Of a DNA stretch of 27,526 nt, positions 15,440-22,367 are shown one piece after another (positions within the stretch are counted from its first letter, which is position 1; every line of letters begins with the position of its first letter). The notes beneath the pieces are model-generated. The model was not told where the DNA came from. It made no database searches and worked only from the letters and a program-made list of their open reading frames with translations. The DNA is taken from IMG/VR virus record IMGVR_UViG_3300048929_000309, positions 1 to 27,526 of that record, one strand, 5' to 3'. The DNA is from a virus. The position numbers and the translations under genes were made by a program.

Positions 15440-15478
15440 TTTTAGCGAGAAGCGGGGAGTAAGCAAGTAACGCTAAAA
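15440..15478. repeat. Inverted repeat TTTTAGCG / CGCTAAAA
   Basis: TTTTAGCG (15440-15447) and CGCTAAAA (15471-15478) are perfect inverted copies with 23 bases between. Together with the palindrome at 15373-15398 this fills most of the 238-base gene-free region from 15285 to 15522, which otherwise holds only the PV site and hairpin. Confidence 0.45.
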
Positions 15479-15522
15479 ATTATTTAATAGCTGGTAATAA
15501 TAAAGAAAATACAACCCCTATT

Positions 15523-16548
15523 TTAGTTGCTTTTATCAATTTTAAGGAAAGTATTCCCAATCTCATCTGAATAATCTTTTATTATCTCTGAAATTACCAC
15601 GTGATCGATAGTTGGTTTTAAAAATAAAAGCGCCACAGTAATTTGCATCAAACTAATAGCAGTCGCATGAGCTGGATCAGTCATTCCTGAATTACTTTGA
15701 CCAACTAGTAAGATATCCTCATCAGTTTCACATAGACCAAGCCTATTTCTCATTGCTTTAGACCCAGTGTGTACATTCTGACTCGCCCACTTATAATAAG
15801 GGCGCATGTGTTCTAACTGAACATCTTTCTCAATAGCTCCAAACCCTACTTTAGTATGGTTTGGAAAAAGAAATGATGCCCATCCATAATTATCCGCATA
15901 TTTTTTACCATATTTTTTTATTAATTGATCAAATTGAACCTTACACTCAGCTACTTCTTCATCAGTTGGACCTTTTGCTTGTAATCGGTGCTCGTACTTT
16001 TTGTGTTCAATCATGCCATTGTATGAGTCAACAACTTCGTGGTGGTAAAAGCGCTCAGCACACTCTTTTCCATGCTTTGCTATAAACATGGCTGTAGCAG
16101 CTACTTCATGGAGTGCTCGCCATCTAGCATGCGCAGCATCTGCAAATCCATTTTTTAGGAGACACAATATTTCATTGGCGATATGACAAGCTCTGGCATG
16201 ATGACGAACGACTAAATCAAAAACTAAATCAGCTTCAGAGACAGCTTGTGGTCTATAAGAGCTATTGAATTCTTCACCGGACTCAGTACATATCACTAGG
16301 AATGTTTCGAGCAAATCAAAAGCTTCTGCCCATCTTGAAATATTTCTTGCAACAAACTCTTCTGAAAGAGAGCGGTGTTCTCTAAGCATTGCATTAGTCG
16401 AATCAATAAAACATTTTTTAACGCTGACTGCCATTTTTGGAATTAAGTTATTAATTATTTTTTCGATGTCAATATCGCCAGCTAATTCAGGATTCTCATT
16501 GACAAGACTATCAATGTGCTCAAATAAAATTTTATTTAAAGTATCCAT
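15523..16548 (-). CDS. DUF5677-like cargo protein
   Basis: A 341-residue, mainly helical soluble protein. The middle part (ANEILCLLKNGFADAAHARW, followed by RALHEVAATAMFIAKHG and then AERFYHHEVVDSY) resembles the DUF5677 family, in which an RxxHE-type helix pair recurs; no biochemical activity of that family is known to me. The N-terminal 90 residues are a variable helical region. No membrane segment or signal peptide is seen. The gene is AT-rich and splits the S-V border, where P2 has no gene. It has its own AT-rich upstream region (16549-16634) but no clear promoter. It is in the same direction as the late genes, so read-through from S is also possible. Likely a conversion or defence gene. 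Confidence 0.7.
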   Translation of the reverse strand: MDTLNKILFEHIDSLVNENPELAGDIDIEKIINNLIPKMAVSVKKCFIDSTNAMLREHRSLSEEFVARNISRWAEAFDLLETFLVICTESGEEFNSSYRPQAVSEADLVFDLVVRHHARACHIANEILCLLKNGFADAAHARWRALHEVAATAMFIAKHGKECAERFYHHEVVDSYNGMIEHKKYEHRLQAKGPTDEEVAECKVQFDQLIKKYGKKYADNYGWASFLFPNHTKVGFGAIEKDVQLEHMRPYYKWASQNVHTGSKAMRNRLGLCETDEDILLVGQSNSGMTDPAHATAISLMQITVALLFLKPTIDHVVISEIIKDYSDEIGNTFLKIDKSN

Positions 16549-16634
16549 GCCATCTCTTAATTAATTTTATGTTGAACTATCTATAAAAAGATAAACAGTA
16601 AGTCAGTCTAAGTCTAGCAATTTTGTGCATAGTA

Positions 16635-17087
16635 TTATCTAAAACTAATACACAACAGCAATTCATCTTCCACAATTCTCATATCCTCCGCGTCCAGTCC
16701 CAACAGCGGGCGCGCCGGATACTGTATTTCTTTTGCGCGGACAGACGGGCGATCCCGCAGCCCGTACTGATGCACTTTCGCCATGCGCTGAACCTGACCG
16801 GTGAATTCCACCACTGCGTCATCAGCGGTGTCTTTGGCTTTCATGTATTTTGCCGCGCGCAATTTGACGAACATTTCCCGCTTAATTCGGCCTTTCTTTG
16901 CCCGCAATGGCTGCGGACGTCGCGGTGTGAACTGCTGACCTCCCGGTGTGACCTGCTGCTTAATTCGCTGCTGCTGATGTTTGCGCAGACGCTTCGCAAT
17001 GGTCGCCGCCATCGCCTTCCGGCTTTGCGGTGACAGCGCGGCAATCAGCCCCGCCAGGCGGGTATCAAACGCTGACAACTCACTCAT
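16635..17087 (-). CDS. S: Tail completion protein S
   Basis: A 150-residue protein equal in length to P2 gpS. ARLAGLIAALSPQSRKAMAATIAKRLRKHQQQRI and GGQQFTPRRPQPLRAKKGRIKREMFVKLRAAKY are conserved, and LLGLDAEDMRIVED near the end fits the family. It is needed for tail completion and sheath assembly. The last six residues (LCISFR) may have been altered by the insertion of the neighbouring cargo gene. The start overlaps the R stop by eight bases. Confidence 0.93.
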   Translation of the reverse strand: MSELSAFDTRLAGLIAALSPQSRKAMAATIAKRLRKHQQQRIKQQVTPGGQQFTPRRPQPLRAKKGRIKREMFVKLRAAKYMKAKDTADDAVVEFTGQVQRMAKVHQYGLRDRPSVRAKEIQYPARPLLGLDAEDMRIVEDELLLCISFR

Positions 17088-17547
17088 TCCACTGGCTCAC
17101 TAACTCGCCGTGCAGATACAGTTCACGCGGCCTTTCCACCGGCTCCGGCAACGGCGGTTCCGGAAAATGCTCCACATACAGACCAGCATCAATCTGTTTC
17201 ACGATCACGTGCTCGGTGAGCTGCACATCAATAGCGATATCGTAGGTACCATCATCCAGCATATCGGCCTTAAATTTAAAGCCGGTCTGCTGCTTTTCCG
17301 GCGTCGCCATGATGTCCGGCTGGTTCTCCCGCAGCCACGCCAGGATAGGGACAATAATCAGATCGCAGTCCTGGGCAAAGTTGGTGATCAGCAGCTCGGT
17401 CTGATACTGATATTCAAACGACAGCGAGCTGGCTAATGTGGAAACGATGCGGCCATTATCCACAAACATCCGCAAGGTGTCGGGGCTGGTTTGCAGCACC
17501 GGCACGGCATCAGTTAACGCTTTTCGAAGCTGTGCGGGTTTTAACAC
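17080..17547 (-). CDS. R: Tail completion protein R
   Basis: A 155-residue protein equal in length to P2 gpR: MLKPAQLRKALTDAVPVLQTSPDTL, RIVSTLASSLSFEYQYQTELLITNFAQD and LVSQWNE at the C-terminus. It joins tails to heads together with S. The start is GTG at 17547, with GGAGGAA upstream, and lies inside the end of lysC (38-base overlap). Confidence 0.94.
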   Translation of the reverse strand: MLKPAQLRKALTDAVPVLQTSPDTLRMFVDNGRIVSTLASSLSFEYQYQTELLITNFAQDCDLIIVPILAWLRENQPDIMATPEKQQTGFKFKADMLDDGTYDIAIDVQLTEHVIVKQIDAGLYVEHFPEPPLPEPVERPRELYLHGELVSQWNE

Positions 17548-17800
17548 GGTGTTCCTCCTGGCATTGTTTGACCGCTTCCACCTGGAGGCCGCAGGCCGTC
17601 AGCGCGGCCTCCAGGTTTCTGACGTCACTGCTTAAGTCGCCGTTAGTGACCGGTGCGCTTACCGGTATCGGGCAGCTCGTCACCGTCGGACAGCCAACGT
17701 AAATAATCTGCGGCGCTGGCAAAGGCTGGACGCGCGTGCATCCGGCCAATATCGTCAGGCAGACGAGCGCTGTACCAGTCGCGCATTTCCTGATTTTCAT
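17510..17800 (-). CDS. lysC: LysC, Rz1-like outer-membrane spanin lipoprotein
   Basis: A 96-residue protein, the same length as P2 LysC. A lipoprotein signal ends in the lipobox LTILAGC; after cleavage the Cys is lipidated and the Pro-rich segment (VQPLPAPQ...CPIPVSAP) reaches through the periplasm. It is the outer-membrane spanin that pairs with LysB to fuse the membranes at lysis. The ATG at 17800 is chosen over the longer reading from 17845 because it gives the signal peptide directly and has AAGG upstream. The gene is embedded out of frame in lysB, as in P2 and lambda Rz/Rz1. Confidence 0.9.
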   Translation of the reverse strand: MKIRKCATGTALVCLTILAGCTRVQPLPAPQIIYVGCPTVTSCPIPVSAPVTNGDLSSDVRNLEAALTACGLQVEAVKQCQEEHRVKTRTASKSVN

Positions 17801-18068
17801 TGAGTAACCTTTGAATGTGAACTTCACGGACGCGTGCCTGCTCACCCGCCCGTGAGAGCTGGATGCGCAGGCTTTGTTCCTGGCGTTCGCGCCTCAGTGC
17901 CTCATTGTTCAGGCGGTGAATGGCGTTATCGCGGCTTTCAATACCGGCGGACAGCGTGCCGATAATGCGCTGTGCCTGGTCGGCTTCATCATGCAGGCCA
18001 CCGATACGCCAGGTTTGCAGCCCCGCCAGCGCGCAGGCTGCCAGCAGTAATAAAATTAAAATGCGCAT
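17643..18068 (-). CDS. lysB: LysB, Rz-like inner-membrane spanin
   Basis: A 141-residue protein equal in length to P2 LysB. One N-terminal membrane helix (ILILLLLAACALAGLQTW) is followed by a long charged helix (about 25-110: RDNAIHRLNNEALRRERQEQ and on) of coiled-coil type. It is the inner-membrane spanin. The ATG shares one base with the K stop codon (TGATG), so lysA, which lies between K and lysB in P2, is missing. Confidence 0.9.
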   Translation of the reverse strand: MRILILLLLAACALAGLQTWRIGGLHDEADQAQRIIGTLSAGIESRDNAIHRLNNEALRRERQEQSLRIQLSRAGEQARVREVHIQRLLNENQEMRDWYSARLPDDIGRMHARPAFASAADYLRWLSDGDELPDTGKRTGH

Positions 18069-18577
18069 CAGACTCCCTGCAGGCAGTAGGCCAGCTCATT
18101 AGCGCGGCGGCGCTCCAGGCCGGTGACGGGGACACCGTTCACAAATACCCAGCGTGGCAACTGTTCGCAGGCGTCCCGCCATTGCCCTTTGTTGATGAAA
18201 AACGACAGCGTGGACTTGCACGCCGCCGTCACGCCGACGTTGAACGCAAAGGACACCACGGCGTCATACACCGGCTGCGGCATGGCAACCGGCATACAGC
18301 GCGCAATGCCTTTCTCCACCCGCATCACGTCTTCCACCAGATTCGCGGCGGCCTGGTGTTCGCTGATGTGCGTCTGCGGCTTCACGCCTGCGGTGTGCCC
18401 GATGCCGTTTGTCCAGACGCCCGCACTGCACTGATAGGCCGACAGACGGCAGCCTTCAAAATCGGCAATCAGTGCCAGACCGGCGGCGGACGTTTTCAAC
18501 GTTGGCGTTTGCGGCAGCAGCGCGGCAATCGCAAGTACAGCGGTGACGGCGCAGCGCCTAACGATTGATGGCTGCAT
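18068..18577 (-). CDS. K: Endolysin K (SAR-type GH24 muramidase)
   Basis: A 169-residue lysozyme that cuts the glycan strands of peptidoglycan. The N-terminal hydrophobic segment (CAVTAVLAIAALLP) is weakly hydrophobic and looks like a signal-anchor-release helix. The catalytic motif is E41-X8-C50-X5-T56 (FEGCRLSAYQCSAGVWTNG); Cys takes the place of the usual Asp. GIGHTAGV and AFNVGVTAACKSTL are typical GH24 segments. The Cys residues may support the disulfide exchange that activates SAR endolysins. AGGGGGG lies upstream of the ATG. The start overlaps the holin end by 20 bases. Confidence 0.92.
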   Translation of the reverse strand: MQPSIVRRCAVTAVLAIAALLPQTPTLKTSAAGLALIADFEGCRLSAYQCSAGVWTNGIGHTAGVKPQTHISEHQAAANLVEDVMRVEKGIARCMPVAMPQPVYDAVVSFAFNVGVTAACKSTLSFFINKGQWRDACEQLPRWVFVNGVPVTGLERRRANELAYCLQGV

Positions 18578-18773
18578 TAATGTCCCCCCTGACGCCCATG
18601 GTTTTCAGCAGGCGGTACGTTTTGCGCCGGTAGTACCAGTTCACCAGGAAGGTGGCGACGCCGACGCCTGCCCCCACCAGAAAGGCGATATCCTGCGGTG
18701 ACATTGCGCCGAGCCAGGCAAGAAAGGCCGCGACGCAGTAACAGATAAACGAGGTGATGCGCTCCATGGTCAT
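18558..18773 (-). CDS. Small two-helix holin
   Basis: A 71-residue protein in the holin position (P2 Y). Two hydrophobic segments are visible: ITSFICYCVAAFLAWLGAM and AFLVGAGVGVATFLVNWYY, followed by a basic tail RRKTYRLL. It should open the inner membrane to time lysis and, with a SAR endolysin, may be a pinholin-like class II protein. It does not resemble P2 Y (93 residues, three segments), so the lysis cassette has exchanged its holin. ATG 18773 shares one base with the X stop; a TTG at 18782 would add three residues. Confidence 0.85.
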   Translation of the reverse strand: MTMERITSFICYCVAAFLAWLGAMSPQDIAFLVGAGVGVATFLVNWYYRRKTYRLLKTMGVRGDINAAINR

Positions 18774-18976
18774 CAGTCCCAAAGTGAGACGGTTTCACTG
18801 ACTGCGGCCTGAGTAATATCCGGCAGTTCCACCGCGTAGCCATGGGGCAGGATTGCCCCCTGTGCGGCTAACCCAACGTTAGCCGCGTAAACCTGTTCAA
18901 CCACCGACTCGGTGCGCCCGTAGTACCGCCAGCAAAGCGAATCTACGGTGTCGCCTTGTTCGGCATAGACTTTCAT
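18773..18976 (-). CDS. X: Tail protein X
   Basis: A 67-residue protein equal in length to P2 gpX. The LysM-like motif (MKVYAEQGDTVDSLCWRYYGRTESVVEQVYAAN) is typical; such proteins are thought to act in the baseplate hub or in peptidoglycan contact. The ATG shares one base with the L stop, and the TGA shares one base with the holin start. Confidence 0.93.
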   Translation of the reverse strand: MKVYAEQGDTVDSLCWRYYGRTESVVEQVYAANVGLAAQGAILPHGYAVELPDITQAAVSETVSLWD

Positions 18977-19446
18977 CAGAGAAGCCCGATCACACAGTGC
19001 GATACACCGGCGACATCACTGATCGCGTTTCGGGCATCACGCCACAGTTCATCTACCGTGCTTTCAACAATTTCGGCTTTTTTGCTGCCAGCATCGGTGG
19101 TATCGCTGTTCGGATATCGTTCCGCCAGAATGGCAGCCGTAAGGGATGAAACTGCCCGCAGGTAGGCGCAGACTTTGATACTTTCATCATCAATCTGGTC
19201 AGCCGGGACATCAGCGAGAGTTTTGTATCCCTGAACCAGCTGTGCGACGCGGTAGCTGTAAAGCTCGGCATTCACTTCGGTCAGAGCGTACTTAATGACG
19301 GCGCGCAGACGTTTGGCGGTCACCGTTCCTTCCAGGCGCAGCGTGTCGCGTAACTCCACCGGATTGATATCCGGCCAGAAATGCGTGTTTTTAATCGCGG
19401 GTTCCGTCGCGGCATCCGGCTTTGGTGCAGGTACAACAAGAGACAT
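18976..19446 (-). CDS. L: Head completion/stabilisation protein L
   Basis: A 156-residue protein matching P2 gpL (169) in FWPDINPVELRDTLRLEGTVT, RLRAVIKYALTEVNAELYSYR and the C-terminal DELWRDARNAISDVAGVSHCVIGLL. It closes the filled head and prepares it for tail joining. AGAGG lies six bases before the ATG. Unlike its tightly packed neighbours, L follows a 95-base gap that can fold into a structure covering this ribosome site (19448-19522). Confidence 0.93.
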   Translation of the reverse strand: MSLVVPAPKPDAATEPAIKNTHFWPDINPVELRDTLRLEGTVTAKRLRAVIKYALTEVNAELYSYRVAQLVQGYKTLADVPADQIDDESIKVCAYLRAVSSLTAAILAERYPNSDTTDAGSKKAEIVESTVDELWRDARNAISDVAGVSHCVIGLL

Positions 19447-19447
19447 A

Positions 19448-19522
19448 GTGACCTCTGAATAGGGGACGGTGGACGCCAGCGTTGAACGAGGTCACAGACC
19501 TGTCGCGGCTGGCGTGCCGTCC
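19448..19522 (-). promoter_or_regulatory. Predicted RNA pseudoknot covering the L ribosome site
   Basis: On the M-L mRNA, GGACGGCACGCCAGC (19522-19508) pairs with GCTGGCGTCCACCGTCC (19480-19464) in 8 + 6 pairs around a small internal loop. The 27-base loop holds GTGACCTC (19495-19488), which pairs perfectly with GAGGTCAC (19455-19448), the Shine-Dalgarno region of L. Both stems together make an H-type pseudoknot. Inside the loop AGGTC-TGT-GACCT could form a competing small hairpin. Translational control of L is an inference. Confidence 0.5.
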
Positions 19523-19541
19523 GGCGCGGGGCGCGTTCTGT

Positions 19542-20198
19542 TTAGCGGCTGGCTGCCTTTTTGATGGCAGACTCCAACCGCTCAATATCCTTTTTAACGC
19601 CGCAGTTACTGTTCAGCTGGAAGGCGCGTTTCAGGTGTTGCAAGGCGAGTGGCAGTTTCTCCGCATCGCGATACAGGTAACCGGTGATTTTGTGTAGCTT
19701 GGCGCGTACCTGATCCGGCATGTCCTGACTTTCCGTTAGTTCCATCGTGGTCATGAGTACATCGAGACTGACCGGCTCACCGGCAGCATGAGCACGGGTG
19801 CTCATGTCGGCGATTTCCTCCGCCAGCGCATAACCGGCGGGGCGTTTGCCGAACGGCATCGCCAGCTTGTAATGCAGCGCATAGCGGGCGATTTCCAGCG
19901 CACCGGCGTAGTCACCGGCATCAATACGCCAGATCATGATGGTCATCAGGATGGCGTCCTGCGCACCTTTACCTTCGGCGAGGACGCCCGCCACCCACGG
20001 CGCATATTCGGGCAGCATCTTGCGTTTGAGTTCTGCCTTTTTCTCTGCGGAATAGGCTTTCTTCAGGGCTTTCTGGTCAGCATTAAGCTTTTGCAGCAGC
20101 AGTTCATAGCCGGTGGCATGACGCAGCAGGCTGGTATCCTGCTGCGCGGCTTCGATAGCTGACTGCCACAACAAATGACGTCGGGCAGGGCTGGTCAT
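19542..20198 (-). CDS. M: Terminase small subunit M
   Basis: A 218-residue protein of the P2 gpM family (247). MTSPARRHLLWQSAIEAAQQ, KRKMLPEYAPWVAGVLAEGKGAQD and MIWRIDAGDYAGALEIARYAL are characteristic. With P it forms the terminase that recognises and cuts cos; the small subunit also carries the nicking activity in P2. The C-terminal half is predicted helical and repeats TPR-like spacing. It follows N after three bases. Confidence 0.94.
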   Translation of the reverse strand: MTSPARRHLLWQSAIEAAQQDTSLLRHATGYELLLQKLNADQKALKKAYSAEKKAELKRKMLPEYAPWVAGVLAEGKGAQDAILMTIMIWRIDAGDYAGALEIARYALHYKLAMPFGKRPAGYALAEEIADMSTRAHAAGEPVSLDVLMTTMELTESQDMPDQVRAKLHKITGYLYRDAEKLPLALQHLKRAFQLNSNCGVKKDIERLESAIKKAASR

Positions 20199-20201
20199 GG
20201 C

Positions 20202-21341
20202 TTACTCCTGAGCTGCCGGTGCAGTGGTACCGGATGCAGTTTTGATGGCATCAACGATCGCCGAGGCGAATTTGCTGAGTTCAGCTTTTTCAGCTGTGTC
20301 GTCTTCTCCGGCTGTCACTTCGATGTTCTCGATCAGACAGCCGCAGCCGTAATCTTCCACCACGTAATCCTCGTTAATGGATTCGTAGTTTTCGATACGG
20401 TCACGCTTTGGTACTTCCTCAACGTGGCGGCGGTGCGTGCCGTCCTGCCAGTAAATGGACAGGTTATCCAGACGGGTGATCAGCATGGAGTTAGCAGGGA
20501 AGCCGGGCACACGCACGGCGGCCAGATTGCCGATGCGTTTCTGGCTGATGATCAGATCGGCAGCCATTGCCTCAGTGTTCGGCTGCTGCTTATTGATCAG
20601 CGGGAAATACTTATCTGCGAGCAGCTTGCGGCCGCAGATAACAACCAGTTCGGTGTCGTCCTGATAGATTGGGTCGATCAGTTCGTTGACTGCATCAAAG
20701 ACAAGTGCGTCGAGGTTTTTGTACTCACCTTTGCCACCGACTTTCACCGCCTCATTGGTCACGGTGCCGTCTTCGGCGACAATCATGCCCATCACTTTGG
20801 TCGGGGCATTCAGCCGGTATTTTTGCAACCAGCCCACGCCGACATCCTGCAACAGCGGATTCTGAACCCGGTTAGACGTCGGTGCGCGTGAAACGCCGTT
20901 AAAGCCGACCAGGATGCGGTCCAGCGCCTGACGCTTGATAATGGCGTCACGCAAACGGGTCTGAAAATCGTTATAGCGCGCCCACAAATCCAGCTTGCTG
21001 TACATCCAGTGGAAGTCGTAGTTGGTTTTGGTGCAGTGATAGCCTTCCTGATCCAGCTTGGTGAAATCAGCGGTTTCACGTTCATCACCGGCGTCAGTGT
21101 TGGTGGTACTGGCAATCGTGCCGGTGACGCCGACGCCAACTTTCGCGCCCATCATTTCGTCCACCGGAATGATGTTGATACGGGTCAGGAACTCTGAGGA
21201 TTCCTGTAATCGGGTCATCAGCGTCTGCGTGACGGACGGCTCGACGTTAAATTTCTTGTCCAGCGTACCGACGTCAACGTTGTTGAGTTTGGCGAGCTGG
21301 GAGAGGAACGCATTAAATTTAAAGCGCGTTTCTTTTTTCAT
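20202..21341 (-). CDS. N: Major capsid protein N
   Basis: A 379-residue HK97-fold capsid protein like P2 gpN (357). FNAFLSQLAKLNNV at the start, the LQESSEFLTRINIIPVDEM block, WMYSKLDLWARYNDFQTRLRDAI and YFPLINKQQPNTEAMAADL identify the family. In P2 the first ~31 residues are removed by the O protease during head maturation. The C-terminus (KFASAIVDAIKTASGTTAPAA) is longer than in P2. Confidence 0.95.
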   Translation of the reverse strand: MKKETRFKFNAFLSQLAKLNNVDVGTLDKKFNVEPSVTQTLMTRLQESSEFLTRINIIPVDEMMGAKVGVGVTGTIASTTNTDAGDERETADFTKLDQEGYHCTKTNYDFHWMYSKLDLWARYNDFQTRLRDAIIKRQALDRILVGFNGVSRAPTSNRVQNPLLQDVGVGWLQKYRLNAPTKVMGMIVAEDGTVTNEAVKVGGKGEYKNLDALVFDAVNELIDPIYQDDTELVVICGRKLLADKYFPLINKQQPNTEAMAADLIISQKRIGNLAAVRVPGFPANSMLITRLDNLSIYWQDGTHRRHVEEVPKRDRIENYESINEDYVVEDYGCGCLIENIEVTAGEDDTAEKAELSKFASAIVDAIKTASGTTAPAAQE

Positions 21342-21376
21342 GACTTATTTCCTGAGGGTAAATTAAAGATGTCGGA

Positions 21377-22225
21377 TCAGCAGTCGGTCACTGTCTCGTC
21401 AGCGCCTGTACCGCCGGTTGCGTGTGGGCGCTGGTTAAAGTTCTGCGCCGGTGTCTGCGCAAGCTTGCCTTTCAATTCAATGAGGGCGTCATGTTCGGCA
21501 GCGGTGGATTTTTCCAGGGTATCGACGCGGCTCAGCAGATCGGTCAGGCTGGTTTCATGTTTATCGAGTTCGGTCTGAGCGTATTGAGCTACCTCACCTA
21601 CGGCTTCGTGAACATCTGCCAGGCGGGCATCGTCTGATGCCTGTTTACGTGAAAGCTTTTGTTTCACCAGGGCGAATAGAGAAGGAGCAGTTTCCGGCGC
21701 ATCTTCAAACTCAATCAGTGCTTCGGTGGCGACGGTGAAGAGACTTTCCGGATCGGTTTTACGACCGGCGAGCGGGTTCTGTTTTGCCGTACGGCTGAAC
21801 TCCAGCATTTCAGTGCCGAGGCTTGCGGGGTCATCGGTGACGGCCAGACCGACCAGGTAGGATTTATTGGAATTGGCGAAATTGCGTTTGATCTCCATCG
21901 AGGTGTAAACCTTCTGCCCGTCGCCGACCATCTGCGTTAAATCCGCGGTAGGGCTGATCATCGCGTAGAGCGCCCATTTGTCATGCAGCAGCGGTTCAGC
22001 CGCATCATCAATCTGTTCGGCTTTAAGCTGGATCACGTCGCCATAGCGGCGGAAATCGCTGGTTGGTAATACGCCTTTGATGTGCTCCAGATTGATGCGG
22101 GCACCGTAGGCTTTCGCGCTGTACGTCTCTGCCATTTGCTTGATGTCGTTAGCATCAATTTCGCGGCCATCGCAGGTGTCGCCTTCGACCCCGATGCGAA
22201 ACCATTTAGATACTTTCTTTGCCAT
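21377..22225 (-). CDS. O: Capsid scaffold and maturation protease O
   Basis: A 282-residue protein matching P2 gpO (284). The serine protease triad is visible as Asp19 (GDTCDG), His48 (INLEHIKG) and Ser109 (VYTSMEI). The second half (from about 190) is the helical scaffold domain. It directs capsid assembly and cleaves itself, N and Q. First gene of the O-N-M-L transcript, preceded by an Ogr site. Confidence 0.95.
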   Translation of the reverse strand: MAKKVSKWFRIGVEGDTCDGREIDANDIKQMAETYSAKAYGARINLEHIKGVLPTSDFRRYGDVIQLKAEQIDDAAEPLLHDKWALYAMISPTADLTQMVGDGQKVYTSMEIKRNFANSNKSYLVGLAVTDDPASLGTEMLEFSRTAKQNPLAGRKTDPESLFTVATEALIEFEDAPETAPSLFALVKQKLSRKQASDDARLADVHEAVGEVAQYAQTELDKHETSLTDLLSRVDTLEKSTAAEHDALIELKGKLAQTPAQNFNQRPHATGGTGADETVTDC

Positions 22226-22302
22226 GTGACTGACTCCGGTAATGAGTGTTGAGAACGGGAGTTAGTTTCCAGACAGTTACCGCAGGCCGCCAGCCGATGC
22301 GG

Positions 22303-22327
22303 GTTGTTGCCCGATGGCACAACGTGG
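22303..22327. promoter_or_regulatory. Ogr-binding site between divergent O and P
   Basis: TTGTTGCCCGATGGCACAA is a near-perfect dyad (TTGT...ACAA), and its right part with CGTGG is identical to the sites before FI and V. It lies about 90 bases from the O start and 53 bases from the P start, so the same box could serve both late promoters, PO and PP. Confidence 0.72.
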
Positions 22328-22367
22328 GCAGCGCGAAAAACGGCTGTATGGCCGGTAACGTGGCGGC

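Noticed and set aside
16580-16600. Second LexA-like sequence (TACTGTTTATC...) upstream of the DUF5677-like gene
   Set aside because: Only one half-site fits; there is no matching CAG half at the right 8-base spacing.
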